The notes beneath the pieces are model-generated. The model saw only the letters and a list, made by a program, of their open reading frames with translations. It was not told where the DNA came from and ran no database searches. The position numbers were made by a program, and so were the translations under genes. Positions 1 to 21,539 of a stretch of DNA of 64,000 nt are shown piece by piece (positions within the stretch are counted from its first letter, which is position 1; every line of letters begins with the position of its first letter). This stretch comes from Hemibagrus wyckioides (Eukaryota; Chordata; Actinopteri; Siluriformes; Bagridae): the NCBI RefSeq assembly GCF_019097595.1, contig NC_080731.1, positions 7,186,571 through 7,250,570 of the forward strand, given 5' to 3'.

Positions 1-1117
1 CTCACAACAGAATCAATAAAACAGAAAAAGGAACGAATATCCTGCTATTTTTCCTCGATATTTGTTTGAATTAAATTAAAAGAAATATACTCAGATTAGG
101 GAATAATATGTGAAAGGCATAGGAAGTGAAATGAATAGGAAAGGCACAGTATGTAGTTATGAGAGTGAAGAATAGGAGTTATGAGAGTTTAAAGCATTAA
201 ACGATTCAAGATCTATGAAAATATCTTAATTAAAATATACAATATCTGTTCCTCAAGGAAACGCTGAATACACATACCAATAAACAATACTTGTTAATTA
301 ATATTTGTTAACACAGCAGGATATTTATAGACACAGGATGTTCTAAATATGATTGGATTGTTAATCTTTTACCTGACATATAAACTTAAACAGTGCTCTC
401 GAATGTTCCAGCAGAGATTTTCCCCTGGTGTGGGATGGATGACTAAGACAGTGAGGTTTGCTTGACCACATAAGGCTAGTGGGCCTCTGGAAGCTGTTGT
501 GTCACACCTCTCTTGTTGTATTAATGAGAATGACAGCGAGTCTGGGTGTTTGGATGGAGAGCTGTGTTTGCCTCTGCAACGTTATGTTCTAAATATGGCC
601 CTGTGATCGAGAAGCAAACAGACGGAGACCACACAATAAAAATGCCTTTATATAATACATTATAAACATTTAGATTTGATCTTTTTCCAACAACTTAAAT
701 AGATCTGTTGTTGTCGTCTTTTTTTAATCCATGATAATGTCGTTTCACTTTTATTAACTTCCTCATGTTATTGACCTGATAGGTCTTATGACTCCAGAAT
801 TATTGGCACCCTTCATAAGGTTTATTGTATAAAATATGCAATCCAAGTTTTAAACTAATTATTTCTTTCATTATGAAATGAAAGGTTTGGTGAGGGTGAT
901 CCCATAAAAACATACTTTTTCTAATATCATAGTAGTTACTGCTTTAGAATGGAAAAAAAGGTGTTATAAAATACCCAAACCTATTTTTTTTTTAAACCTA
1001 TATAAAACCTTAAATATAATATTTCAAGTATCATCCACCATATGTTAATTTGCTAAATATACATCAATCTGTGTTCATTTTAAATATATAATTATTATAT
1101 TAAGATTAGTCGAACAG
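1..1117. other. Intergenic, no gene seen
   Basis: AT-rich DNA with no recognisable exon. About 400-600 is more balanced in composition and repeat-free. Near 790-815 lies CCAGAATTATTGGCACCCTT, a terminal sequence often seen on fish DNA transposons; I did not find its partner. Confidence 0.4.
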
Positions 1118-1395
1118 GCTGGGGCCTTTCTATGTGGAGTTTGCATGTTCTCTCTGGGTACTCCGGTTTCCTCCCACAGTCCAAAGACATGTACATTAGG
1201 TTGATTGGTAATTCTAAATTGCCCATAGGAGTGAGTGTGTGGTTGTTTGTCCATGTGTGGTCCTGCGATGGACTGGTGACCTGTCCAGGGTGTACCCCTG
1301 CCTTTCGCCCTATGTGTGCTGGGATAGGCTCCAGCAGACCCCCGTGACCCTAGGAGTCCTAGGAATAAGCGGGTATAGACAATGAATGAATGAAT
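1118..1395 (+). mobile_element. Retroelement 3' tail ending in (ATGA)n
   Basis: A widespread fish interspersed repeat: GTTTGCATGTTCTC, TCCTCCCACAGTCCAAAGACATG, TCTAAATTGCCCATAGG, GGTGACCTGTCCAGGGTGTACC, GATAGGCTCCAGCAGACC, then a short ATGA-type tandem tail. A second copy is at 51217-51510 in the same orientation. I read it as a non-LTR retrotransposon or composite SINE 3' end; the exact family name was not established. Confidence 0.7.
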
Positions 1396-1595
1396 ATTAA
1401 GATTACTTTTTTATTTAAAGGTAACTTCTTTTTAATTTTTAATAGTTGATTATTATTTAGAGGTAAATCTGACTATTTAAAGTTTACTTTGACTAGTTTA
1501 CCCGATTTTTTAGGTACACCCTTTAATGGATACAGCATGTTATGTCAGATATAGTATGATACAGTACAGATAAATATGGATTTGTTAGGGGGTTT

Positions 1596-1748
1596 GTAGT
1601 GGCTAAAGTGTTGGACTACTGATCAGAAGGTCCCAGGTCCACCAAGCTGGGCCCTTAACCCTCAATTGCTCTTGTATAAAATGAGAAGTCACTCTGGCGA
1701 CTGAAAAACGTAGGGGCGTCTGCCAAATGCCAGAAATGTAAATGTAAA
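1596..1748 (+). mobile_element. tRNA-derived SINE, degraded
   Basis: It starts with a tRNA-like head (GTAGTGGCTAAAGTGTTGGACTAC, AGAAGGTCCCAGGTCCACCAAGC) and ends with GGGCGTCTGCCAAATGCCAGAAATGTAAATG, the typical tail of a common fish SINE. A fuller minus-strand copy is at 50800-50995 and a tail-only fragment at 63482-63540. Confidence 0.65.
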
Positions 1749-2791
1749 TTTGTGTGGTTTGTGTGCTAAGTAATCGTTCTGGCGCTCCTCTGCGCCCCCT
1801 GCTGGCGGGTTTCTTTCACATCAGGTACATTTTGTCATTCAATCTATGAGGAACATTGACCTTGTTCCTCTGTACACTCTGTACAGAGGACTGTATATTC
1901 CTTTAATACAGAGTGAGTGTACAAACTCAGTATAGTAGAAGTACATAGCAGACTGAATGTGAGGAGTAAAGCTTTGATTAGACACTACACTGTAGCACAT
2001 GGTCATTCTAAGTGCTTTCTCATTTACATATCCTGATCAAACAAGTATTACAGAGTATTAAATGGAAAGGAAGTAGACAAGGGTCTATTACAAAGCGCCC
2101 TTTATCCATTGTAATGGAACGAGATACGATGAATTAAAGTGACGCAGGTAAAGCGATAAGCAAGTAATGAAACACAATATGACAAGATGTTATGGAAAAA
2201 TAGGTGATCAGATGGTGTGATACCATCCTGATGCAAAAGCTTCACTTTTTGTCTGTATCAGAAGCCTTAGAGCGACAGTGTTAGGTGTCAGACACAGGAG
2301 GACCCCTTCCGAAACTAAAATCAAGATTTCCTCACAGAAAAATTCAACATTCACACATTTAATCAACAAAAACACATTCAGATCAGTATCTAGAAATGTT
2401 TAAATATGTTTATATGGAGCATGTCCATGTTGTTGCTATAGATATTATAGAATTAGATATTATATTATATTATAGAGTTCTACTGAAATATTATATTTTT
2501 AATCTTTCCTGGATGGATGGAGACTTTATGGTTTCCTTCCTTTCTACATAATGGCTATATTCTGGAGTCCTTTCAGTCTGACACTGCATTACTTTAGCAT
2601 TTATTCGTGACATAAACCTATGGACGAATATCAATTTCTGAAAACTCAGCATTAGCAAGATTTTAAATCTATATTTTAAAGATTTTTTAATATATTATTA
2701 AATATAAACCCTTCTCTGTAGTGCAAAATGACCTTTGACATCTTCCATACAGCACACACAAAACAAAATTGCCCTTTTCACCATCACAGCC

Positions 2792-2833
<42 letters not shown>

Positions 2834-3700
2834 ACAGCAAACTCCATTTTACCTGCAGATCAATGATGTCCTGAGATTACAAAATCACAGTGTTCAGTGT
2901 TAATCCCCAAAATACTACTAACCTACACTGAGGAAAAACACAATATTTAACCCGCATGCCATCCCTGCAGCCTCAGTTCATTACGCCAAAACAAGAAGCA
3001 CTTGTAAATAATTAACAGCAATCCTTCCCCATAATTGGAACAAGGTGGCTTGTTTTAGGTCCAGCTGCACATTGTACATTTCCAAGACATACCCCCCCCC
3101 CACCCCAATTTAGCCCTGTCCAATTCCTAATGACCACAAGTTTTATTTTAAGACCTGTACCGAATGAACTTTTACAGCACATTCATGGATTACATGTGAT
3201 GTGATCCTGCTTTCTACCATTACAAATTCTCAGCCATCTAACTCTATTTCATTCTCCATTTAATTTACTCTTTCTGTTTGAAACAATCAAGTATAAAAAT
3301 AAAACCCCTTTCTTTAATCGTGACCGAGTATATAGATGGGAGATTTAAAAAAAAAAAAAAAAAAAAAAAAGGTGGAAAAATATGATGGACCTTTGGATCA
3401 GTGAGTTATAATTCAGCCCTCAGGATTTTAGCATTTGTTTAATAACCACTTAAACAAATTAAATACAATTTATTAAATTGTGATAGAACACAATATACAC
3501 ATACTCTGTAGACATCCGACAGTTTGGGGCCATTTTGTGAACTTTATTATTATTATTATTTTTTTTTTTTTTACATTTTCAAACTTGTAATACATATGCT
3601 ACATTCATAAAAAATGAAGTAATTAGCAATTACTTTCCCCCCCCATTTTGTAATCTTTCAACAGGCTAGCATTAAATCCTGTTGCTAAAGCTGCTTGTAG
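1749..3700. other. Intergenic region downstream of vcp
   Basis: No gene recognised. It holds a perfect 9-bp hairpin at 1867-1889, an (AT)n-(AG)n microsatellite at about 2791-2833, a C-rich run near 3091-3105, a poly(A) run at 3348-3371 and a poly(T) run at about 3550-3572. Confidence 0.5.
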
Positions 3701-3744
3701 AGATTGTGAAGTGAAGAATGAATGAAGCCAGTCTACCAGGTGTA

Positions 3745-3750
3745 TTTATT
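3745..3750 (-). terminator. Probable vcp poly(A) signal AATAAA
   Basis: The plus strand reads tttatt here, which is AATAAA on the minus strand, about 280 bases beyond the vcp stop at 4028-4030. It is the only canonical hexamer I noticed in the stretch just after the stop, so the 3' UTR would be short. Cleavage would be expected near 3715-3735. Confidence 0.55.
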
Positions 3751-4027
3751 CATTTCAACAGGCCCCCACCAACAGTACATCAGGATCAAGGTTCTGCAAT
3801 AATAATCCTTTCACAAACCAGAGCAAAATACAAGCAGCTACATGCTTTTTTTTCCAACAGGTAGAGGAGAGAAGAGGAGGAGGATATATATAAAAAAGGA
3901 AAAAAAAAACATCAAAGAAGCACAGAGTCCTAAAAATGTGGAATTTATCAGGGTTTCTTTTTTGTACATGGTGGCCTGTACTGAAGAGCTCAGCCATGTG
4001 GTCACATTTTTTTTTCTTTCTTCCAAA

Positions 4028-12957
<8,930 letters not shown>

Positions 12958-13079
12958 CCTCCCTGTGAGACGCTATATAAATAATATGTAGAAAAAAACA
13001 GTAGGCTTTCTTATAGAGTCAACTCCAACCTTCCGGACAGCACTTTACCCCTGCACTGAATTTCTAAACGTCAGCTTAG

Positions 13080-13200
13080 CTTGCTAACATCATCTGCGGA
13101 AAACCGTTTGCCCGCCCACTGACTGACAGAACAGCCAATTAGAGACACGAGCGTAAGGGTCAAGTAAGAAGAAAAAAAAGAACCAGCCAATCAGCGCCGA
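13080..13200 (-). promoter_or_regulatory. Probable vcp core promoter with two CCAAT boxes and a GC box
   Basis: Upstream of the vcp start there are two CCAAT boxes written on the plus strand (13135-13139 and 13187-13191, the second as CCAATCAG) and a GC-box-like CCCGCCC at 13111-13117. CCAAT boxes work in either orientation and are typical of TATA-less housekeeping promoters. The spacing from the ATG (about 155-230 bp) fits a short 5' UTR. No transcription start can be read directly. Confidence 0.5.
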
Positions 13201-13313
13201 TTACAGCGCTGAGCCATCACTGGGTCAAGTTCAGAGTGAGTGAGTGGGGATGAAGGTTTCAGGGTTCGGGGTTCAAACATCGCTGCTGAAACACCAAGGA
13301 CCTAGCACGAAAA

Positions 13314-14151
13314 TACACTATGTCGGCAAAAGTTTTGGGACACCCCTCCAAATCACTGAGGTGTTGCTTTTTCAGAGGCTGGGCTTGAGCCCTTAGTTCC
13401 AGTGAGAGAAACTCTTAATGCTTCAGCATACCAAGACATCATGCTCCCAGCTTTGTGGGAACAGTTTGGGGATGACCCCTTCCTCTTACAACATGACTGC
13501 ACACCAGTGCACAAAGCAAGGTCCATAAAGACATGGATGAGAGAGTTTGGTGTGGAGGAAGCTGACTGACCTGCAGAGTCCTGACCCCAACCCGATAGAA
13601 CACCTTTGGGATGAATTAGAGCGGAGACTGCGAGTCAGGCCAAAACTGGGACGTCTGCCTTTACATGCACATGAATGTAATATGGAGTTGGCCCACCCTT
13701 CGCAGCTATAACAGTTTCAACTCTTCTGGGAAGGCTTTCCACAAGGTTTAGGAGTGTGTTTATGGGAATTTTTTTTTTTTACCATTCCTCTAGTGCATTT
13801 GTGAGGTCAGGCACTGATGTTGGACGAGAAGGTCTGGATCGCAGTCTCCACTCTAATTCATCGCAAAGGTGTTCTATCGGGTGGAGGCCTCAATCAAACC
13901 AAACTCAATCATCCATGTCTTTATGGACCTTGCTTTGTGCACTGGTGCTCAGTCATGTTGGAACAGGAAGGGTTCGTCCCCAAACTGTTCCCACAAAGTT
14001 GGGAACATGAAATTGTCCAGAATGTCTTGCTGAAGTATGCTGAAGCATTAAACGTTCCTTTCACTGGAACGAAGGGCCCAAGCCCAACCCCTGAAAATCA
14101 ACACCAGAATTCAATGGAGCAGCGTCCCAAAACTTTAAGCAATATGGTGTA
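13314..14151. mobile_element. Fold-back Tc1-derived element, two transposase fragments in opposite orientation
   Basis: The ends are inverted repeats: TACACTATGTCGGCAAAAGT at the left and, read in reverse, TACACCATATTGCTTAAAGT at the right, both followed by TTTGGGAC. The left arm reads forward through a Tc1 transposase catalytic-region fragment (GDDPFL.QHDCTPVHKA, NPIEHLWDELERRLR). The right arm carries the same stretch reversed (TTGCTTTGTGCACTGGTGCTC, TGTTCCCACAAAGTTGGGAA). About 130 bp in the middle separates the arms. Reading frames are broken, so it is non-autonomous. It lies between vcp and fancg. Confidence 0.8.
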
Positions 14152-14310
14152 TATCTAAAATACAGCTTTACGGTTTAAGGGGCAGCAGATGAATTTTTTA
14201 AAGCTAATCTATTATCTCCAACTCACCATCAATAATGCAAATAAAATAACAAGCCTGCGCTTGTACTTTTGTCAAGTTGCCTCTTTTTATACATCTTTAA
14301 CTTTTGATAG

Positions 14311-14769
14311 AAAGTACACTATATTGCCAAGAATGTGTGAGGACCTGACCACCACACCCATATTTGTTTCTTGTGCAAAAGTTTATAGCAAACAATTATA
14401 TATATGATGTCTTTGTGTGCCATAGAATTACAATTTCCCATCAGTGAAAGAGGCTTAAATCTGTTCCAACATGACAATGCCCTATGTACAAATTTAGGTA
14501 TATGAAGACATGGTTTGCCAAGGCTGAGGTGGAAAAAGATGAGTGTCCTATACAGCCCTGGTCTCAACCACACTGAACCCCAGGCCTCCTCCAAAAACAG
14601 TGCCTGACCTCACTAATACTCTTGTGCCCCCACATGCTTACAAATCTAGTGGAAATCCTTCCCAGACGGGTGAAGCTTATTATATCAGTAGAATCTGGAA
14701 TAGGATGTTCATCAAGCACACATGGGTGTGATGGACATGTGTGCGCAGACTTTTGGCCCTGTAGTGTAC
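14311..14769. mobile_element. Tc1-type MITE
   Basis: It begins TACACTATATTGCCAAGAAT and ends, in reverse, TACACTACAGGGCCAAAAGT, so the ends are imperfect inverted repeats. Inside are remnants common to fish Tc1 derivatives (TCCAACATGACAATGCCC, CAGCCCTGGTCTCAACC, GGAAATCCTTCCCAGA) with no usable reading frame. It is a different family from the adjacent fold-back element. Confidence 0.7.
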
Positions 14770-15069
14770 GTTTATAACTCACTAGCAAGCGTTTCAGTTT
14801 TAATAATAATTACAGATAAATGTCATACGGCCTCCTGTACCAAACATAAACTGGCTACTGAAGTTACTTCATAATAAAGGTATGAAATATACATATAATA
14901 CTTTATACATACACATAGTAAATAGTAACAATAATTACTAAACAGAGAATGAGGTTCAACTTTTTCCATTTTTGATACAATACTTAACAGGTGATAACCA
15001 AAACTAGAATTCTGTCATCAGTATAGACCCTTATGATGGGGTCTGTACATTCTCTGATGTAGTATGACC

Positions 15070-15075
15070 TTTATT
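15070..15075 (-). terminator. Possible fancg poly(A) signal AATAAA
   Basis: tttatt on the plus strand reads AATAAA on the minus strand, about 290 bases downstream of the fancg stop. It is a canonical hexamer in a plausible place, but the region is AT-rich and chance matches are likely. Confidence 0.35.
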
Positions 15076-15363
15076 CTAAAACCAACAGCCTGTATTGCAA
15101 AGTATTTACAATTTTGAAAATCATATATTCCCAAACCCAGGGCTTGTTCCTGAGCCCCCGAGTCAGTGTGTGGTGTTGCATATTATTTCCACCAACGCAT
15201 AGGTTTCATTTATATTCTCCAGTTTCATGTTGTTTACCAAAAATATTTGCTGGGATGTAGCTCGGATGCATGTATTTGTGGTGTTCTGTGGATGACCAGG
15301 ATCAATAATAATCAAGCATTACGAAAATGTTCAGAAGGTATAGAATAATGTAATGCAATGTTA

Positions 15364-18300
15364 CTATGTTGTTACAAAACTATTCTGTACAAATTCGTCC
15401 ATTTTCTTTTGCAGGCTGCTCAGGTCAAAAGATGTAGGATCCTCTTGCCATGTTTGCAGATACAAGGGCAGATCTCTGAAATACAGAGCAAAAAACTAGT
15501 AACGCATTGCCTAACATGAAAGTATCAACAAAAACCCAGTACTAAGTCAGTGTTTCATTATTTTGCACTTATGCACAATGTATACATGCACAAATTAGCT
15601 TACACTGGTGCTGACGATTGTGTGGAATTAAGTATTTGCGTCCACATGGCTGCTGCTTCCTGCTTGCGGTCCAGCCTCCACAACATCTCCACTAGCCACA
15701 TTTCAGTGTTCCTGCATCCTGGTGAAATAATATTATCCTGGTGATAATGTTATTTAGAGGCTTTGCAGTAGTACAATGATTTTAGATAATAATAATATAT
15801 ATATATATATATCATATATAAATCAAAATTCCACACATTTATATTGGACAAAGGGGAACATTAAGCCACAAATATATAATGTAGTGAAATTTCTACTGAA
15901 TTATTATGATGATAATGTTACATAACCTTCTCACAACAAAATGAAACTGAATGTAACATCAGTGGAATGACCGGTATTTCAGTGGAGGAAGAAGTATCTC
16001 ACCTGGGGTGGCCTGAAGACTGAGTTGAAAGTCCCTTAAAGCTTCTTTCAACTGCCCCCTCTCTACAAAACACACAGCTCTAAAAGCAAGCACTTTTCCT
16101 TTTAGAGCTTCCAGGAACATCACTGTGTGATCAACAGCTCCTTCATCACTTCCTGGGTCTTTCACTGTAAGGAACATTTTTTTTTTTTATCATTAAGTGA
16201 CTATTTTATTAGAAGAAATCTCGTTCATCAATCACCTTATAATGTACACCGTTCAGGCATAACATTATGACCACTGATGATCTCCTCATCATGGCACCTG
16301 TTAGTGGGTGGGATATATTAGGCAGCAAGTGAACATTTTGTCCTCAATGTTGATGTGTTAGAAGCAGGAAAAATGGGTAAGCGTAAGGATTTGAGCGAGG
16401 GCCAAATTGTGATGGCTAGACGACTAGATCAGAGCATCTCCAAAACTGCAGCTCTTGTGGGGTGTTCCCGGTCTGCGGTGGTCAGTATCTATCGAAAGTG
16501 GTCCAAAGAAGGAACAGTGTTGAACCGGACCAACACAATATTAGGAAGGTGGTCATAATGTTATGCCTGATCAGGGTATATTATAAACACACAATATACA
16601 TTATAATAAACAAATGAGAATAGTGATTTAAATGGTTTATTTAGATCACTATTTACTGGGCACTCAGAAAAGTGAGCTCCATACTGTAAGAGAAGTTGAT
16701 GAGCTTACTTACCTTTCTGTTTCATGGACACTTTCACCAATTGATTGATTGCTCTGTGAAGTGAATGCACAAAACACGTCATGAATAAGAGAAGCATGAA
16801 GCCATAAATGACACAATAACCTTTTCAAAATATGCTTCACCTAGTAAAATTGGTCAATGCCTCTTTAGTATCTTTGAGCTGTAAATGCGCCTGCCCTTGG
16901 AGGAAATAAGCAGCTCCAGACCAGAGCACACACTCCATCTTTTCGTCCAGAGCATCAGCTTCCAGCGTCAGAGGTACGAGTTCTCTGGAAACCGTCACGG
17001 ACGGTGTGATCAACAATCTCTCTGGGATGAGGTCGACAGTTTTAGTGATGACCTCCTCACAAACGGCAAGGGCATCCCAAACTCGTTTGGCTTTCAACAG
17101 GGCAAATGCTGCTTCAAGGTAGACCACTGGAATTCTTGGAAATGACAAGCCATCGTCCGCCGGAATCTACATTGTATCAGATATACTGTATATAGAGCAT
17201 AACATTCAGAAAAATCATAAATGACATCCCTAGAATAAAGAACTTACCTGATTCGAGTCTGACTGTAAAGAAGCCAAGAGGTCGAGATAATATTCAGCGC
17301 CTTCTGAAGTTCTGCTGAAAAATTAGAGAATCATTTATAAGAAGATTAAAGAAGGATTCCTTCCCATTCTCTGGTCTTAATGTTAGTGCACTGACCTGTC
17401 ACTGAGCACACATCTGTGTCCCAGAGTATGTAATATGTGTAGAGGAGATGGAATTTGGCAGATGAAGCTGATCTGTTTACTACCAAGCAGCATATCAGAA
17501 GATATCAACGGCACTGTTGATGGATCGCTCTCAGCATGCAACATTACAGCCTGTAGACAGTATAAATAAATACACAAAGTTTTATCTTTATACTGAAGTC
17601 ACGTGTATGGTTTATAGTAGTTCATCTGTAGTAAGATCACTTACAGAGTGCAGGAGATTCAAGGCCTCTATTTCGGCATTTGTGTTACCCAGCTGTCTGT
17701 ATATTAATGAGCTCAGATAAAGGGCCCTGTGGCAATTAAAGTCCACTTCTAAGGTCTTTCTGTAACACTGAAGGGCACACTGGGGCTGTTCCTGAAAATA
17801 CACAAACATTTCTACCCAGATGTTTCACAAACGTTAAGCAAATCTATGAAAAGTTGGCAATCAAAAACCTTCACAATGGATAAAAAAATCATTAAAGTTG
17901 TCTTGTCTAGTTGTCATGGTAACCAGGAAAGATTTCTGGTTAATATAACTCCTTAACCTGCTAACCAACCATCCTGGCTAAAATAAAATGTATCATAATT
18001 AACACATTTCTGATGTACTAACCCACTGGTGTAACCATAAACTAGAAATCATTCCTTTAGGAAAGACTGCAGACATTTTAAGAGATTATTCATAAAGAAA
18101 TAACAGATGAGAGTGGAGATCTGGCAGTATAATAACGTCTTACCAGCTTGGCATAGCAAAAGCCTGTGAGCATGTGAACGTGAGCCAAGAGAGCTCTGGG
18201 TGAGGGCTGAGTGCTGGCTTCCTGCAAAGCCTCAAGAGCCTCCATATATTTCTCATCCTTCATCTTCTCCACTCCTAAGATATATACGTATATGTTATTA

Positions 18301-21300
18301 TATACCCATATGAGCAGATTACAATTTCTTCTCAGATTTTCACAAGTGGCCACACAGAGTTCAGTCGACATACCATAAGAAATGAAAGTGCACACGTGCA
18401 AAAGCTCCTTGAGGTCTTCGGTTGCTAAAGCGACGAGCAGAGAGACGTCTTCTTCGATAGGGAAGGTGAGGCTTCGAGTTTCTGAAAGAAGATCCCCTGA
18501 TTGTGTGCTCTGTTTCTGGATGAACAAGCAAGATGGTTAAAATATTGCAAACAACAAACCAAACAAACTCCAAACAATTAAACTAAATTAAATAAAGATC
18601 TGCGTCCAAGGTAAAGCTAATCATTATTCGGAAACATAGTCTAGTTTATAAATAATTAGACAGGGACATGATTTTATCCATCATATAAAGAGACGAAATG
18701 TAAAAGTAAACATCACATCATGTGTGAAATACAGTAGCAGGATATTTAAGGGTTATTGAATATAAATTTCAGGATGACAGTTTCCTGAAACACCCCACCA
18801 TGTATTCCATTCATCAGTCATCATTTAGATCACGGGACAGATTTCCCCCTTAAGAACAGAAAAAACTGTCCATAGTTGACAACATAGCAGAGAAAATGAT
18901 CAGGAAACGACCGAGAGAGCTAAAAATGATGAAAGCATTTTTTTAGATCTTCAGAAAGCCTTCCCAAAATCTCTTTTCCAATGATTTTAACAAGCTTTCC
19001 TCTGGGATGTGATTAAAGCTATAGGACCTATAGCTAATTAAAATATTTTGAGGAATGCTTTTATTCCACAAGCTGTTGCTTGGATGCAAATCTGATTTTT
19101 AAACAAATGGATTTATTCATAGAGAACAGCTCACTGCACCTAATAAGAGATTCAAGCTCCTTTAATTTTTATGTCTCATTTCCTGTTTTTCTGTTCCGTC
19201 TCATTTTGTGAAAAGTGTTTCCATGTGTGTTGGTGTATGTAAGTGTTTTTTCCAGTTGTTTTTTTTTGAGGGGGGGGGGGTTGTTGCTGTAAAGCCAACC
19301 ACATTTCCCCCCCTAAATGGACAATAAACTTATCAGTACATTTGTAGGTTACTGAATAATCCTAGAGATTATACACCAGTCAGCCATAACATTATGACCA
19401 TTGACAGGTGAAGTGAATAACGCTGATTATCCCCTCATCATGGCAACCAGTTAGTGGGATTGTCCTCAACGCTGATGTGTTAGAAGCAAGCAAAATGGGC
19501 AAGCGTAAGGATGGCTAGACGACTGGATCACAGCATCTCCAATACTGCAGCTCTTGTGGAGTGTTCCCGGTCTGCAGTGGTCAGTATCTATCAAAAGTGG
19601 TCCAAAGAAGGAACAGTGGTGAACCGGCGACAGGGTCATGGGTGGTCAAGTCTCAGTGATGTGAAGGCTGGCCCGTGTGATCCGATCCAACAGACGAGCT
19701 ACTGTTGCTCAAATTGCTGAAGAAGTTAATGCTGGTTCTGATAAAAAGGTGTCAGAATACACAGTGCATGAGGGGTCAGGGCTGTTTTGGCAGCAAAAAG
19801 GGGGACCAACAAAATTTTAGGCAGGTGGTCATAATGTTATGCCTGGTCTGTGTATATGTTATATAACAAATGGATGTATATTGTAGTTTAAATGTTATAA
19901 TGACTAACAGTTAACACTGTCCCTTAATTTGCAATGTGAATGGCCATGTCTTCTGTCTTGCCCTATTGCTGTAAGATCTTTTAATAATACATACTTTGTG
20001 ATTAACTTCCAGAAACAAATGCAGGATTTCCTCGTAGCGCTGTTCTGAGAGCCAGACTGCCCACTGAATCAGCAGAAGTTTGTGGATCCACGGCTCATGA
20101 ACCGTACCACTGAAAATCTTCAGCACTGCATGCCATAATAGAACCAAATCATAATCGGGGACCTGACGAGGCTTATGAACAGCCTCTAAAGCTAAAAACC
20201 ACAGGAGAGAACACAAAAAATTATTCAGAAACATAATTCTATTCTGTACGTTACTTTCCAATGACAATAAATATGAGGTTATTACCTCTTATAAGGATAT
20301 TGGTGATGTAATCCTTTGTCTCATTTGGTGTGCCACAACTCAGGGAAAATAGTAAACTGTTGTATGTAACGGCGATCTCAAGCTTAAGGTGTCCTGTTTG
20401 GGCCGGCACACCTGTTGAAGGAATGAAATAATATGTCGGGTTTTAAACATGCTTAGTATGTTGCTGTGCAGGAGTGTGGCCACATGGGTGGCAAAGGAGG
20501 ACAGATGCTAACCTGGAAATAATGTTTGACAGCCTAATTGTGACTATACTTATGTGTGTAGTTTAATACTGCTTTGCTATTTAATAGAATTAATGAATCA
20601 ACTCTATGTTAACTCTCAGTGCCGGTCCCAATCCTGGGATTAAATGGGAGGGTTGAGTCAGGAAGGGCATCCGGCATGAAACCTGTGCAAAATCAGAACA
20701 GTCGGACCAAATAAGCCGCTGTGGAGACCCCAAAACAGGGAACAGACGAAAGAACAACAACATAATTAATTAAATTGATTTATATCACTGTAGCGCTGCA
20801 GGTGTTTTGAGCAATTCCCTTGAATATTAAGAACTTACAATTATTGTCAATTTATTAACAGCTTACGGTCTTGACATGATCATTAAGTTAACACTGTATT
20901 AATGCACTGACCAGGAAACAAGTCAGACATTCTGCAAACACAATCGTCTCGGCTCTACCACCCCATGTAAACAAACAAACAAACACCCCTGGTGTCTATC
21001 TAACTAGTTAACCTGTTGGCAATTTTACTAAGAACACTACAGAATATAAAATAAAACTGGCACCTTGAACTTTCTGTTGCAGTTTCAGACACTCCGTATA
21101 ACACTGTTTCCTGATGTCCTGAAGAGGCTGCTGGTGAGTTTCATATTCCTGTAATGAAACAACATTATAGAGCTCCTTATAAAAGTACTACTATACATAT
21201 CAATCATCTGTCAACGGACAAATCCAAAATGTCTCCCTAGCAAACATGTATGTACTATATAGGGTAGGAAAAGCCATTGTTTCATGACCACTCTAGTGCG

Positions 21301-21431
21301 CTGATGTAGGGAGCAAGGAGCAATTTGGCATTCGCCCTAATGCAGTTAGCTGAAAGAGCTAATGATACCTTCCACTTTTTGACGATGTTGTTATTCTCTT
21401 CGGCCCATCTGTCAACCAGATTCGAAGGCAT
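15364..21431 (-). CDS. fancg: Fanconi anaemia complementation group G protein, complete, 14 exons
   Basis: FANCG (XRCC9) is a tetratricopeptide scaffold of the nuclear Fanconi core complex that ubiquitinates FANCD2 during interstrand crosslink repair. Exons on the minus strand: 21369-21431, 21064-21148, 20286-20411, 19995-20191, 18374-18515, 18144-18274, 17645-17791, 17396-17550, 17248-17311, 16841-17166, 16713-16753, 16003-16164, 15604-15718, 15364-15475. They give 621 codons plus TAG, against 622 in human, also over 14 exons. The protein is diverged but collinear with human FANCG: TPR-type helices in exons 6-7 (about 205-297), [18 protein letters not shown] in exon 10 (human VFLEAAVALIQAGRAQDAL), and a late TPR around 512-546. 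Start MPSNLVDRW is the only in-frame ATG in exon 1. Exon 9 has a CAGCAG tandem acceptor and the exon 13 donor could shift by two bases. Introns 4 and 11 carry Tc1-type relics. Identity rests on collinearity rather than high identity. Confidence 0.93.
16245..16580 (+). mobile_element. Tc1/mariner deletion derivative in fancg intron 11
   Basis: Terminal inverted repeats contain CAGGCATAACATTATGACCAC and its reverse complement GGTGGTCATAATGTTATGCC. Inside is the 5' part of a transposase with a helix-turn-helix: [20 protein letters not shown], then [17 protein letters not shown]. The catalytic domain is missing, so only about 336 bp remain. The element sits between fancg exons 12 and 11. Confidence 0.85.
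19372..19854 (+). mobile_element. Tc1/mariner deletion derivative in fancg intron 4
   Basis: Same family as the copy at 16245-16580: ends TACACCAGTCAGCCATAACA and, in reverse, TACACAGACCAGGCATAACA. It keeps more of the transposase ([23 protein letters not shown], then a broken run through an RQGHGW-like box), but about 20 codons near the N-terminus are deleted and the catalytic core is absent. Confidence 0.85.
20600..20762 (+). mobile_element. RTE-like LINE 3' end fragment in fancg intron 2
   Basis: GTGCCGGTCCCAATCCTGGG, GGAAGGGCATCCGGCATGAA, then GCCGCTGTGGAGACCCCAAA and GAAAGAACAACAACA are the typical 3' terminal sequence of a fish RTE-type non-LTR element. Only this 3' piece is present. 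Confidence 0.6.
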
Positions 21432-21539
21432 ATCTTTGCAGAATTATCACGATTCAGCGGCAGACTTTTATATTAAAATCCGAGAGTAAATGCAATCATT
21501 TCAGCTCATGATTTGAACTTTCCCTCCACTCCTTATGTG

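Noticed and set aside
12970..12985. TATA-like TATATAAAT near the vcp start
   Set aside because: It lies only about 15-25 bp before the ATG, so it cannot place a transcription start upstream of the start codon in the usual way.
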